The notes under the pieces were generated by a model. The model saw only the letters and a program-made list of their open reading frames with translations, searched no databases and was not told where the DNA came from. From Sclerurus mexicanus (lineage: Eukaryota; Chordata; Aves; Passeriformes; Furnariidae): a stretch of DNA of 64,000 nucleotides. The translations under genes and the position numbers were made by a program. The stretch covers positions 2,595,050 through 2,659,049 of the forward strand of contig VWZF01003190.1 of assembly GCA_013396755.1 (NCBI GenBank). Reading direction: 5' to 3'. Shown here one piece after another: positions 1 through 13,600 of this stretch (the stretch's first letter is position 1; each line of letters starts with the position of its first letter).

Positions 1-3000
1 AGGTATAATAGGTTAACACATGAAAGAATTAAAAACAGCCAACTGGACAAAAGTTTATCTATCTGTATAAAGTTATCTGTTTCAAGGTGGTCAAAGTCTT
101 TCAACTGGATTTAATGGAAGGGCTTCAAACTTGTTTTTTCCTAATAAAACACATTAGCTGAATTCCTCTTCCCCCAGTTGATTTTTGGCCTTTGAAATGT
201 TAACAGTCTAGTATTAATTTTTTATATTTCTCTCATTTCTATCCTAAGTCTATATGGAAACTGTATGTGTTGGAATAGATTGCTAGCAGGTACAATTTAG
301 AGTACTCCAGTTAAAAGGAATGAAACTACAGCAATTAATGAGTGCTGAGGAGATATTCTATTTTTATAATTTTATTATTTATGTGCAGATTCTTTCACAG
401 TCATTCTACTCCCTTTACTCTGAGAAAAGTTACATTTTTTCTTGAAAGGTGAATTTTCACCTTAAGCACACTTGAATCTGTAGGAAGCCATGTGTGGGCC
501 CTCCAAAAATCATGTTTATTATACTCCAGCAAAAAGGCAACGTGACAACAGACCAAGGCTAGAGCCATCCCTGAGCGCAGCTTTCATGCCTTCTTCTCCC
601 CTTACATTACTGAGAAAAATGGCTGATCTGAGAAGTCTGACAACTACTGAAGCTTTTCAGTTCACTCTGAGTTGCTTTCATTAAATGGAATTGAAAGGAA
701 AGAAATAGAAAATTAATTGTTCTTGCTGATTTTCTTGTTAAGGATACAATTTGACAGAAAGGAGTGTAGGCAGAGTATGGGATGCCAAGGGTGGCCAAGA
801 GTTTGATAAGAATACTAGGATTCCTCTAGAAATCCCAGGATGAAGAATGTGTCAGAAGCAGAGATGCACAATGGCCATAGAAAGAAAACCCAAACATGCT
901 GGGAATAGTTTAAAGCTATGAACAAATATTTCCTATGTTCTGTTTGTCCTCCAGGTTTTTCATGGTCTATACTACTAGCTATACTGGCTCTGTACTGTGG
1001 CACTTTAATAGACAGACCTTTACTGGCTCTACTAAAAAATAAGCTTCCAGCAAAATCAAAATGCAAAAAAAGAAAGAAAGGAATTATAAACCTCTTGCCT
1101 TTTTATTACCTTTGATTTCTAAGCGGGAGAGGAAGACACAAAGAAGCCCCGAAAACTAAAGCACTTTTATACTTTTTGCAGTTGTCTGCTTCACAGCTTT
1201 CCACTTTTGTGCTACTGCTTCAAAGCCCAAATTCATCAAAGTGCATCGCTGGGGTTGCGGTGTTGACTTCCTTTTCACAGCTCTTAGTGAAGGATTCCAC
1301 AATGTTTAACTTTTAAATTATGGACCGCAGCCTTATTTGAATAGTTTAAAGGGCCTTCTTCTTAGCTGAAAAGTTTAATGTAACAAGATCCTTCTATTGA
1401 GAGTTGCTGAAAACAAAGTGGCTAAATCAACACCATCGTGCTCTTTGATGCAGCATCACCACAAATAAATGGGCTGAGGAACAGAGAACATGAAGTCTTC
1501 AAAGTAGAGTGGCAAAACGGAAAAGGTGCGATGGAGTACACAGGTTATGGTTTTAAGGGTTCCAAAAAGCTTCATAAAGAAAGGAAGAAATTACTTCTGT
1601 GGGTTAGAGCTTGAAAGTCTGTGAGCAAATAGGCTGAGGCATCTGTATTGATGTAGCTTCATTCACATACTATGAAAAAATATTTTCATTTTTTTTCTGA
1701 AAACCTATATATCTATATATAGCACTGTTCCTGTTGTTATATGAATACTTTCAACAAAGGAAGAGATACTGTTACTACAGACATTCCTGCACTAGTCAGG
1801 TTTTCCCTTTGTATTTGTGTAAGTATAATGTTGCATTTTTCTTCTGGCTTTTAGGAAAATGAGGAATGTAAATGCCTGCCTGTGCTTACTTATTTTAATA
1901 TATTATAGGTATAATTTAAGCTCTTAGCATTCACCCTTGCTGAGGTGATCGGGAAGGGGAGGGTTGGATTAAAGAGGATGGTGAGGAGCAAGTAATGGGT
2001 CTCATTTTTTTCTACTGCTGGAAACAGATTTTTGGAAACAGAGTTCACAGAGCCCCAGCACATTCATTATTGAGTGACAGCTGGATTTTAGCAGCAACAA
2101 AACCTGTTTCTAAGACAAGACGCAGAAATGGTTAAGATGCCAGAGTAAAGAACCTTTTGTTTCAGATGAAAGGATGCATAAGGATGCAGAGCTCCTTTGT
2201 GAACACGTATTGTCTCACCTTCTTGATATATTAGGAATTTTTTATTTCATTCTGGCTCAGCTTCTGCAGAAGCTGAGGAAATTCTTACCTAAAATAGGCT
2301 ATTGTAAGGTAGTTAGCGTCCCGGACATGAGAGAACTTGGCTCTTTAGGTGGAATATAGGGCTGAATCTGAATATCCTGCTTCTGAGGTTACTGCATAGA
2401 GCAGGCAGAAGTGTTCAATTTCAAAGTGTTCTAAGTGAAGATCTGGGTGATAGTGGCATTTCTTAAGATACATGATCTTTCTAGGGTGTGTTGTATAGCT
2501 GTATGTGGGTGAGTATGTATAAGTCCCCTTCTGTCTGTCTGTCTCTATCTTGCTCAGCAGTGCACATGCTTATGGCACAGAGGCAGACACCTTCATTCAT
2601 GTATCCAGTGCTGATCTGTCCATTGCTGTCAAAACCAGGCTGCTCTGGACATGCTCGGAAATATACCATTTCAAGACAACTTCTTCCAGGGAACTTCTAG
2701 ATGAAAAAGGGACCAAGGCAGCCACATGGTTATGTGGCAGCTGCAGAGTTTTTTATTGCTGATCAAGGCTTTGATGCCATTTTCTAGTGACTCCTCACCC
2801 TTACAGACCTGACTGCTCCCAGGCATCAGTTCCTTGAACTGTTTCACTTTCCATCTGACTCACCTAAGTAGAGATTTTTCTGAATTAGCATGCTACATCC
2901 TATTTTGGATTAGATACAGGCATTTCATGGGGAAAAAAAAACCCAAAAAACCAGTTTCACTTTATTAAACCATCTCAGAAGGAAATTCAGAGCAAGAACA

Positions 3001-6000
3001 TATATACCTTTTGAAAGAACATACAGGATTACATTTTCAGGTGGTATAAAATGATCCTAATTAAATTTAACAGAATTAATCCAGCCACCAATAATTACAA
3101 ATAATGACAACATGTAACATTAAAAATGGAATAGGATTTCATTTAACTAAAACTGACATTCTAGTGACTTTATTTGGAAAGATTTTTCAGCGATTGATTT
3201 AATATTTTTCTAAAAACTCGTACTTTTCCTCAGTTTGATCATGGATTTACTCCAGTATCAATGCTATTGATGTGCCAACACTCAACATATTTAAGTAAAA
3301 GTGCATAGTCATTCTAAAAGTGGAAAATTGTTATGGGTATTAATATAACTGTCCCAAAAAATATACATTTGGTTTTGATGGTGTAAATTTGAGAAACTAA
3401 AATTCCCACATTTTAAAACTAGATAGTGTAAACAAAGTCTACAGCACTTTCTGGTGTATAGATTCAAGCCAACATTTGCAAAGAACTGCAGATTCCCTGA
3501 CAGAGAACAATAAGAAAGCTCCCATTGTGCAGCTAGCAGTGGCCAGGACTTCACACACTCGTCATAGCCCCTCCAGGCAATGCTTTTTGAAAATGTACAA
3601 AAGCGCCATTTCAGCTTTAATTTATGGGGGTGATGGTGATGGTCAGTGCCAAATCAAATTAGGTTAATTGGAAACATTATCCCAATGGATATGATCCAGG
3701 TTTTGGCTCCTATTTAAAGGTGATACTTGACTCTGAATCAGGTTTCAGCTGCCTGTTGAATACAGCCCCTGTGTAATTGTTGCCTCATTGCATTTGTTTT
3801 AAGTCGAAGTAGATATCAGAGAGATATGACTCTCTTGCTCTTCCTAGCAGTTGTAGAAATTGTCTAGACAACAAACTATGAAAAAACAGTACAGAATAAT
3901 CCAGAGGGAGGTAGTAATAAAATATATTTATAGTCACACTTGCCAACCTTGGCCAACCTGCAAATACTTAAAATGGGTTCAAGAAGAAGACATGGTCTAG
4001 TCAGCAAGGGGAAAGAGCAGTAGGAAGGTTCTGATACTGATTTGTTGTAATTTCTTTGTGGTTGTTTGATGTTAAATCTTAGGGACCCTGAAGAGTGTTA
4101 CCTTGAAATTCCTAAATATGAAAATAGGATGAGAAAGAAAAAAAGATATACAGAAGAGACCCATGTTTAAAAACTGGTTTAACAATCAGAATTTGTACTC
4201 AAGCAGGTGAGATTTCAAAGGAAAGACTTTAGTAAGTGTGCTATCCAGGATGACTTTAAGTAAAGAGAATCCCTTCCTTTTTGGTGTGGGCAATATAGCA
4301 AAGACATACATGTCACATTTACTCTGTTTTCAACTATTTATATTCATTTAAAACTATAAATTCCTGTAATGAGTAGAAAGCTGGAAAAAATTACTCTGAA
4401 AACTGAGTAAAGCTTAGAAAACATCATCTATATGATGATGATACAGCTAAGTGTTAGAATTGAGATATTGATGAAGTAGAGGATATAATATATAACTAAG
4501 AGAATTAATGTCTTAAAAGGCCTGATCATTTTATGTCAAGGCCATTTTGTCTATTACAGACACACAGCTAATATATAATACTACTTCCTCAAGAGCTTAC
4601 AGGCTAGAAGTCCAAGTATGAGGTACTGGTGACCATATGTGACTGTCCCCAAATCCCACTGAGACAAAAAAAGAGAATGTCCCAGGTGCTTGTGTGCTTG
4701 TCCATGAAGAGAAATACCACTGCACGCAGTAATATCTTCATGGATTTTCCAAGTGATCAGAAACAAAAATACTACTAAGGCTTCCCACATACAATAGGAA
4801 TTCCATTCCTTTTGTAAGCCGTCTAAAGATGAGGTTTAACTCCTGATTTCTTGCACTAAAATTGAGGAGATTTCAACTTCATGTAAACAAAGAGTATGCA
4901 AGGACTGATATAGACTGTGGCAAATGTATAAAACTGGTGATGTGAGTGCACAATCTACAAACACCATACAGGTATCGGAAATGTAGGCATTTGGAACTAC
5001 AAAATAAGACTCAATCTAGTTAAAACTCAATCTAGTTAAGCTTCTGTCTAGGAAAATAAATTGTTTAGATTCATTCTGGGATATACCATGTAGTGTCCCA
5101 AATCTCAAAGAGCAAAAAGAACAATGAAGTGAAAGATAAGAAATTACTGATTAAGTAGCTAAAAGATTTTTATAGAGAATGTGAAGAATGTCAGTGCTTA
5201 ATGGAAGCTTGAAGTCATCAATTAATGGTTAGTGATCAATGAGATTGAAATAATGTTATTAGCATTAAAAGCAACATAATTAACCTGAAGGTAGGCATAG
5301 TTTCATCAAAAAAGAGTGAGATAATACGCATTAACATTCAATGGCTGTTTGAGTCTATATTTGGGAATTGCAAGCATCAGTGCCTTGTGACATTGGGGTA
5401 AAATTAAGAAAAAATTGCTATTTTAAAGAGGGATGTGAGAGAGCACCTTCCAAAATAGAACACTTTCAACTCAGCAGACTTGGAAAGTAGTAATCCAAGA
5501 GAATGAGCTACATAAGGCATTTATCAGTTTATAATAAATCTTCAGGAAAAAGATGTCAATTCAAATCAAATAGTCATCATTAAGAAGGTAGCCCAGTGAC
5601 CCATAAAACAGCCTGTAACAGATTTCCAGTAAAATAATGGGATCATTAATTTGAAACTATCATCAACAAAAACCTGGAGGCTGAAAATGTAATAATACCT
5701 ATCAGTGTCTCTTCATGGAAATCGTATCTTGTTAAGTGTTTTTGTTATTCTTTTTTTTTGGTCAGAATTATAGCTCTGAGCGATTAAAGTAATTTTATTG
5801 CTGTATTCTCTAAGGCATTTAATGTATTATCCTGTAAAGTTACCATACTTGCACTATGTAAAAGAATTCATCAAAATCTGGTATTTAATAAGGGGGTATT
5901 CTTAAAAAAAATCAGTTCATTGTTACCTGTGATCATAAGAGGTCTGATCCAGGGACCACTGTAGTTAACCACCAACAGCCATCAAATAAAACCACTTCTA

Positions 6001-6736
6001 TACAATCTCTGTTCAATATTGCAATTAAAAACCCCAAACACACAAAACTAATATGATTATTATATATTAAGGGATGCGTTAATTAAAAGTTGGGAGGCAT
6101 TCTTGACCATGTTTTTTGATGGTGAGACTAGTATCAGAATTCCTAGTCTTAAGAAAGGAGAATGTGTAAACATTTGAGGGATTTCAAAGCAGAAACAAAA
6201 GAATTCATCCAAAGACCCAAAGAGATGTGCACTCACTTCAAGAAAAAGATATGGTCAGGGCCCTTCCATCTCTCTGGAGACTCCAGACCTTGTCACAAGG
6301 AAATCTCATGCCACAGATACAGTCCATTGCTCAGTTTGGAATCTCTCAGAAGGACTGTGCTCTGGACTTGTTTTTTTCTAGATGTCTGCCATGTGGAAAT
6401 GCATCAATCCTTGCTCAGAACTTTCTGTCGACATAACTACAAAAGGCATAGGAGAAAAGGGTGGTGGGAAAGAATTGCAAATATTGTCTCTTTAGTACAG
6501 GGCAGGATATCACTACTGTCAGATGTCTTGCAGTGCAGATTTCCCTCAAATGATCTGCTAATATTTTTCCAGAAGCTGTTGCTGTTTTTTCTCTGCTTAG
6601 CCCAGAGTTAGTCTGGCACAGCTCTGTGTTTACTGAAATTACATTTGACATGAATTTTTAAGACAATTGTCTAGAAGCTCTGGAATGACAGTAAAACCGG
6701 TCCAGCAATTCAATGTGAGCAATGTCTTCTCTTTAG
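1..6736 (+). other. DNTT: DNTT intron (3' part) upstream of the first visible exon
   Basis: No coding exon is recognisable here. I looked for the preceding conserved TdT exon, which carries the GGFRRGK-type motif and the first two catalytic aspartates (DVD), and did not find it, so this stretch is read as the 3' part of one intron. It ends in a pyrimidine-rich tract and AG at 6735-6736. The longest open frame (6162-6611, 149 codons) has no splice or protein-family support. The sequence is AT-rich, with a small tandem duplication at 5009-5039. The intron assignment is an inference from the exon downstream. Confidence 0.75.
5009..5039. repeat. Tandem duplication (15-base motif, period 16)
   Basis: ACTCAATCTAGTTAA occurs at 5009-5023 and 5025-5039, separated by one A. 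Local slippage event. Confidence 0.9.
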
Positions 6737-7000
6737 GGCTTACTCCTATATTGTGATATCATTGAATCAACATTTGTAGAAGAACAGCTACCAAGCAGAA
6801 AAGTTGATGCCATGGATCATTTTCAGAAGTGTTTTGCAATTTTAAAATTATATCAGCCAGGAGCAGACAACAGCAGTTACAACACGTCAAAACAATTGGA
6901 TATGGCAGAAGTCAAAGACTGGAAGGCAATCCGTGTGGATCTGGTCATAACCCCCTTTGAGCAATATGCATATGCTCTGTTAGGTTGGACAGGCTCCAGG
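6737..7000 (+). CDS. DNTT: DNTT coding exon (third from last): palm/thumb segment of terminal deoxynucleotidyltransferase
   Basis: This exon encodes 88 residues of TdT, the template-independent DNA polymerase of family X that adds N nucleotides at V(D)J junctions in lymphocyte nuclei. The frame opens with GLLLYCDIIESTF and continues through KVDAMDHFQKCF, WKAIRVDLV and ends with ALLGWTGSR, all hallmark TdT blocks. The aspartate in IRVDLV corresponds to the third catalytic metal-binding Asp (Asp434 in mouse numbering). The GW pair in GWTGSR is the TdT/Pol mu element that contacts the incoming nucleotide sugar. Boundaries are AG at 6735-6736 and GTAAGT at 7001, both phase 0. The stretch between AILKLY and DWKAIR (about residues 40-62 of the exon) is hydrophilic and appears some six residues longer than I recall for mammals. 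No disruption is seen. Earlier exons are outside the window. Confidence 0.97.
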
Positions 7001-8431
7001 GTAAGTAGCCACAACAGCCTAAGCTTTCCTAGCATTGCTAACCCATTTTTGTTGTTACAGGACCATTCAGAGTTCACGGATTTTTAAAAAAATATTCTGA
7101 TCTCCACACATCACATTTCATGCTGTCATCAACCCCTGATCATAGGTTGGAGCTGATGAATTCACCACTGACATTTATGGATGTCTCTCTTGGGGGCTTA
7201 ACATCTATTTTCCTTGAAGCTTTGTGTTTAGGTTCATGGACTGGAGAGTTAGATTTTCAGTCAGTTGTGTCGTCTTTTTGCACCACACTTCTGTTAACAA
7301 GCAATTTAAATGCTTACTGAGTAGAGACATGATTTGGGAAGTGTCACAAAATTTTACAGGAAATTAGACATTTGAGGAATAGGTGTTCTGAATTGGAACT
7401 TGATTTGTTTTGTAGGAAATTGAAAGCAATTTGACATCTTTCTTTTTGAATTAGATAAAACACTTTGTTCCAGTTGCATTTTCGTTGACTGTTTTAAATT
7501 GTATAAAGCTGGAAAAATTTTAAATTTACGCATTTGTTTTGAACTAGAATATTTTGATATATGTTTTAATGAATTAAGAAAACTTGAAATGATTGCTACT
7601 TTCATAATAGAAACTATAGTCAGTTGGTATAATATAAAATAGTACACTGTTTTCAAAATAAAAAATTCTATCTAAATGCAAACTCAAAACTCAAATGATT
7701 CATCTCTCTCCAGACAGAATTATTTTTTAATCTGTTCTACATGCTTGCCTTCTGATGTTCATTTTCTTACGGAGTGATTACATGGTACAGTGGAGAGCTC
7801 CTGAGCCTGCTCTGAATGATCTTTCTGATGTGCTGGAAGCAGTACAGGTGCATTGCCACTCTGTTCTACCCAGTTTAATTGGAAGCAGGATGGTTTGGAC
7901 CAGGGAAAATGTTGAAATTGATGTGTTCTCCTGCTGAGCTTATGAGTTACTTCAGTCACTTTTCTTTTTGAGATAACAAAATGTATTTATTTGGACCTTG
8001 GATTAAGTTCTGCAGACTCTGAGGTCCTTTCTTATCCTGGAAGTGTTTGGCTACTTAACAGCCCTTTTCTCAACTCTGTAGGTGGGTGTCTACAATAAAA
8101 ATCCCCAGTGTGAGGCCCTTTGGTTGGGTAGGCAATGACTTCATCTTTCTCTGCCTCACTGAACACCTACCCCCTGTTGAGCTAATTCACCTAGAGACTG
8201 TGGCAGACTGTAGGCTTACTTTCTCATAGTGTGCTCAACTAACCAACTGAAGTGATGCACCACTTCCTACCAAAACATTGTCCTTTCAGACAGTCTGTCT
8301 TTATCAGTCTAGAGTTCTTTAATAGTTATAATTCTTACATGTCAATTTAATTTTTGGTTTCGTGTTAGGACTTACACAAAGGATAACGATTTTGATTTCT
8401 CAGAATGGCTGATATTTGCTTTCTTTCCCAG
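7001..8431 (+). other. DNTT: DNTT intron, 1431 bases
   Basis: The intron has a strong donor (GTAAGT) at 7001 and a pyrimidine-rich acceptor (TTCTTTCCCAG) ending at 8431. It separates two phase-0 exons. The upstream reading frame stays open for 28 codons into the intron and stops at 7085-7087, so a retained intron would give a short alternative C-terminus. I see no repeat or other gene in it. Open frames at 7120-7320, 7354-7656 and 7755-7959 look like chance frames. Confidence 0.9.
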
Positions 8432-8515
8432 CAATTTGGCCGTGATTTACGAAGGTATGCTAGTCATGAAAGGAAGATGACATTGGATAACCATGGGCTA
8501 TACGACAGGAGAAAG
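8432..8515 (+). CDS. DNTT: DNTT coding exon (second from last)
   Basis: This is an 84-base exon of 28 codons that starts QFGRDLRRYASHERKM and ends LYDRRK. It matches the TdT segment directly after GWTGSR, where the family has a conserved arginine-rich helix (RDLRRYA) and the HERKM and LDN..LYD blocks. It belongs to the C-terminal palm/thumb part of the polymerase beta-like fold, near the catalytic centre. It is flanked by AG at 8430-8431 and GTACTG at 8516, phase 0 on both sides, so it fits between the other two exons without frame change. Reading on into the intron meets a stop after five codons. The exon is intact. Confidence 0.97.
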
Positions 8516-9454
8516 GTACTGATTATTCTCTGAAACAAAGCTATTGTGTTTTTGTTTCTGACCTTGCATTTCCAGATTATTTTTTATATTCAAATATGTA
8601 AGATATTTTAGATTTATTATCTATTTTGTGGTAAACCAGTCCCACCTTCACAAGATTTAGTTTCACCGACAGAGCCTGGTTAAATCTGAACAAGTCAGTC
8701 TGGAAATCTTTTTTGACATTGATGAGATAATTTCTTAAATTTACCAAGAAACATACATTAGACAATAATGTTTGGAAGGAACTGTCTACCCTTCACAAAA
8801 CTGACGATAACTCATCCACAAATACTTAAAAAAAAGTACTGTCCCATTTCAGAATGAAAGGTCATTTCTGCGTCCCAGACACAATTTCCACTGGTGGTGT
8901 GCTGACGTTTCAAAGGACGAGGGGATATTGAGTTGTACAGGCTGAGCTGGAAGGCTTGAGGAAGTTTTTGCACTATATAACACTAAGTAGAGATGAGGGA
9001 TCATCCTGCCTTTAAAACTCTGCATCGAGAAGTCTGTGTAGAATTCTGTTTAGTCAGGCTTGCCAGTCTGGGTAGTCTTTGGTATCATTTCTGGTATAAA
9101 TGCTCTTGGCTGCAGTAATACTGATCTCTGCATTTATCTGGCTTAATGTCTGTATTTGTATTCTTGTCTGTATTGGGCCATTTAAATAATGAGCAACAAT
9201 CAATACCGAAGATGTGTATTGATGTCATTATAGGGGAAGGCAAGAGTACCATGTTAAGATTTTACATTAATCTTCGCTATATAATCCTGATAGAATGGAG
9301 GCTGCTTTTAGCATTGCTACTAACATGCAGTATTGTCTCAGTGCTTGTTTGTGAGACGCAGCAGTGATCTAAGCCATCACTCCATTTCAGTTGTCTCCAT
9401 GTGTGCCTTCAGGTTCAGATGCTATAGCATCCTTATTTCACATAGAAACCTGAG

Positions 9455-9640
9455 GAAATTATTGGACTAATTATCCATTTAGACAGATATCCTGTCTCCA
9501 GCAGTTGTCAATACTAGATGCTTCAGAAGAAAACATAAAATAATATAGTAGATAAATATGCTACCACATGTCTAAGAGGAAATTTCTTCACAAACTCAGG
9601 GATGAAGTCAGTTTATTTCTGCCTGTCTTTTATATTTTGA
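9455..9640 (-). repeat. Old CR1-type LINE 3'-end remnant, inverted
   Basis: The segment around 9490-9525 (ATCCTGTCTCCAGCAGTTG, then a CAATACTAGATGCTTCAGAAG-like run) resembles the reverse complement of the 3' untranslated end of ancient amniote CR1 elements, in which a 'tagcccagtatcctgtct' stretch is followed by 'ccagatgcttcag'. Further on, GAGGAAATTTCTTC at about 9577 fits the 'aatttcttcctgac' motif of the same end. The copy is diverged, and the limits are approximate. The assignment rests on recalled consensus, not on an alignment. Confidence 0.55.
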
Positions 9641-10591
9641 ATTCATTCAAAACATAAACTCTTTACCTCAACATAATATGGCAGATTATTACTTGCAAGT
9701 TAACCTGTTAAGTAGCTTTTTGGGTGTGACAGAGAACTGCACTAGGGAAAACCAAAGAATTTTAGAAATGCCAGTGTTATTTCTTGTGTGCAGCAAAATT
9801 TTCCTCCTTGGTGTATGAGTATGTATCGTATCTGCTGCTTTTACCTGGAGCCCTGAGGCATTCAGGGATGCAAAATGGACACTGTTCATTCATTAACAGC
9901 ATCAGTCAGTATTATTTTTTCTTTATTGTGTTTAGGCTTTACATGTAGCACACCACTGAAATCCTTCCAGGAAAGGAAATGTAAGTTTCCGTGTGTATTT
10001 CACTGGACCAGCCAGGAACTTTCACAGATAAATGATGACTTTCTCTCCACAATGTTCTCTGCAAGAAAGATGATCATGTCTTCCCAAATTTTCAAGTAAA
10101 GAGTTGAGGCAGAGAAAGATTTAAGGCTCTAAAAATCCTCTGATTTCAAGAGCCCTCTGCTTGCTGTGCCTGAAATTTCTCCTGTTGAGTATCTGCCTTG
10201 GGACTTTAAAAAACACAAAGAAATATGTATGTTCATGTCATGTTTCCCAAAACCATCAGCTATAGCTGTAACTCAGTCTTCAGACCTTCTACATGTCTGA
10301 GTCTCAGCTTACATTTTCTCAATTCCTCAATGCACTACAACTTAGAAAATTTCCCTTATTCCTTAGTATAACACAGAAGTGCTCAACAAGGGCAAAGAAA
10401 AAAACCCAACTAAACAACAAACCAAAACCCAGACTAATCAAACTCCCAAAAACCAGACCAAACCTTCAGGGCAAATTTCAAGTATCGTGACCATAAAATC
10501 CATAATCTAAGATTTCCATATATCAAATGAAGTACTTGATTAGCTCAGTTGTCCCTTTCTGAGAGGGACTCTGCTTTTGAATGTCTGTTAT

Positions 10592-10609
10592 CACACACAC
10601 ACACACACA
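10592..10609. repeat. (CA)9 microsatellite
   Basis: Nine uninterrupted CA units lie in the last DNTT intron. This is a potential length polymorphism, with no further function visible. Confidence 0.95.
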
Positions 10610-13600
10610 AAATATCTAAGTCTACCATTTCTCTTTTAATCCTGTACACAGCCAGTTTACTTCCACATTTTTTTGCTGTAAACCACAGATGTAGTATAGA
10701 TTTGAAAACAAGAAGTCATGTTAATCTGTTGACACAGCAGAATGCTGTCCTTGTTTCTGCTGCAGTCTCAGAAATAGCTAAATTGCATTAGCTGAAATTT
10801 TCCACAAAGAAATTCTAATGCAGATATGCAATATGCAAAATTTCAGACAGGCAGCACTTGAAGTTTTAATCTGCTTAAAACAGAGTCTTCCATTAAATAG
10901 TGTCATTCTAACAAGAAACAGGGAGACAACTTTCCAGCAAATATTCTAATATTTATAATCTGTGTTAAATTCAAATAATTTTAAAAACTATTTTTGACTT
11001 TCCAATTTTGTATAATTTCCACAAATGACATTTTGAACAAAAAGCCTTCCCCAGTCCCATTCACTGTGTAATAAAGTCAGAAATGTGCAGAATACAGCAA
11101 TGGTGTCTGTAACTGTGAAATTTGAGATGATGATGCATAGTGGAAGAGCCAAACTTGTAAGTTGTGTGGCTGCCAAGGTCGATTCATTTTTAGCTTCATC
11201 ACATTAGTAAACTTAAAATAAATGATAAAAATAATCAGTAATTTTACACAAGGGAACAGATGCCCAAATCGTGAAATGTTCAGGGTTGGTTTTGTTTCTT
11301 CTAATATTTAATCATAAAGAGTAGAGAATCTACTTTATTGTAATTCTAGTGCTTTTCTTTAGAAAATAAAGTACTAAAAACCTGGATGTTTTATCTGTAC
11401 CATCTCTTAAAATTAGATTGGAACATGAACATATGTATTTTGTAAGGACAGTTCTCTTTGTGTCAGGGAATCTTCCCTTCTCAAAGCCAAAAAGCAATTA
11501 GGAAGCAGATATCCCTTGTGCAAGCTACTCAAGATCCCTCAACACATTCTTAATTAAGGTTAATTAGGCATCACAGTTGAAAACTGAGTCACATCTTTTC
11601 TGTATTTCTCTCCTTATTTGCTGAAGAGAGGTTACCTTATGTCACCAGCTCTGTCCAGGCAGACAAACTTTTGTGCACGACTCTCTGACTGTCACTGAGG
11701 TGTTGACCAGGAGCTGGGCCAAATAATTTCTGCTTTGTTCTTCTTTTATTAGCCTGTGTGAGTGTACAGCAAAAGGGATAGGAAGGTCAGGGAGAGTCAA
11801 ACTAATTCTTGATCCTGATGAAGACCAAACCCTTTCCTTGAAAATACTTGCCTGTCATCTTTTAAATTTTTGCAAGCTGGTATAAGAAGATAATAAACCC
11901 TGCTATAGCAAATATACTTTGATTTTTTTTTTGGATGCAATCTAAGTGCTTGCAAGAAAACGTCATTCATTATAAAAGAAAACAGTTTCCTGATTTGTTC
12001 TACATTCCAATATATAATTCAGTAGACTTTATCCTTCTATATTAATATTTATCAGCCCTTTGGCACTGAAGCTTGCACTGGCCCACTGCCTGAAATGTGA
12101 TGTGTGTCAGAGAATCCCAAATTCCAGCATTCAAAGGGGGTTGCATCAGGAGAGAGTCCTGGTTACTTTAATGTATTTCCAAAGGGATTCTGACAGGAAC
12201 AAGGAGCATTAACATAGCAGTTAGGAATCAATTACATAGCTTTGCAGAGGGGAACAAAAGGAACAGATATTTTCTCCTGGGACTCGTTACAAACTTACAC
12301 TGTGAAATTATTCCTCAGCCTTGATTTATTTTTTTCTTTCTAGTGTGAATCTTTTTCATATATTTGTTGATTTTGAAAGACATTGTGCAATTATCAAACA
12401 TGATTTTTCAGTTATAAAAGGGCATTTTGTAGATCTTCTTTTGGTAGGAAAATTGTGGCAAAAAAATTGAAAATTTGCTACCAATTATCTGTCAGCCTCT
12501 TTTACATAAAGAGATTAGTGGATATCCAAATCCATGTCTCTGGAACTGTGTACTAAAGCTGTAGAAATCAGCACTTGTGTATACCAACTTGAAGTGTGAT
12601 GTCTCTGTGATTTACATCAATGGGAGGCCAAACCTTACTATGATCCCCACTCCTACAGAATGGAGTTCATTGATCAGTCATGAGAAAGGAAGAGAAATTG
12701 TGTGTTTCCTGTGTCTTATTATATTGCTGTTACAAATGACATGATAATTTTATGAATGGACCAATAAAATTCTCACTGTAAAACTTTCCTGATTCATGAA
12801 TGAACCAGGACTCTATGATATTGGATTTTTGTACTGTTCATCAAGAGGATGGTTAAGACTTCATGTGGAATTACTGTTCTCCCATGAAATGGCTCTCAGA
12901 CTGAAGTGTGTGCTTTTCTTCAATAAGAATATGACTTAAGAAAATACTTTCTCTTCACCAGAATGTGAAATGCTACAGTCCAGTTGGCTTTTAGACTTAG
13001 CATCATCTTTAATTTTGAAGTTGGCTGCATCACAAATATAACTTATTATCTGTCTGTATTTTCTGTGCCTTTACTTTGTCTCTAGGATTAATCTCATTTG
13101 AGTCTTCGTTTCTTCTTAATTTGACATTATTTCATTCAGTTTTGAAACTTGAATGTTGTTGCCTACTTCCTCCTAGGTAGTATTAATACCACTTCAAAAC
13201 CCAGGGAATGTCTGTAATAAAAGAGTGGCTACATCTTACTGTTGTAAAATGTCAGTTTGAGAAGTTACTTTCCTTACCTCACTATTGAAAGGATCCAATA
13301 GGCTGTTGTGAGTGACCTAGAGAGGTGCTGTAGCTCTGGAAGGTGTAGGCTTTTTGCTGAAATTGAAATTAACCAGTTTTTAATGTAGCTTAGATTCCAG
13401 ACTAAGTGAAAGATTGAAATTCAAGTTTCAGAAACGTCATCATCAAGAGAAGCTTTTTTGTTAATTTAAGCAGATTTTTTTTTTACAATACATATGTTTG
13501 GTTTTTTTTCTTTCTGACCCTATATTGTTGTCTAATGTTGTCTAAGGTTGCAGCTTGCAGTTCATAAATACCAGGTTATTGTGATCCTCTTCATCCTCAT

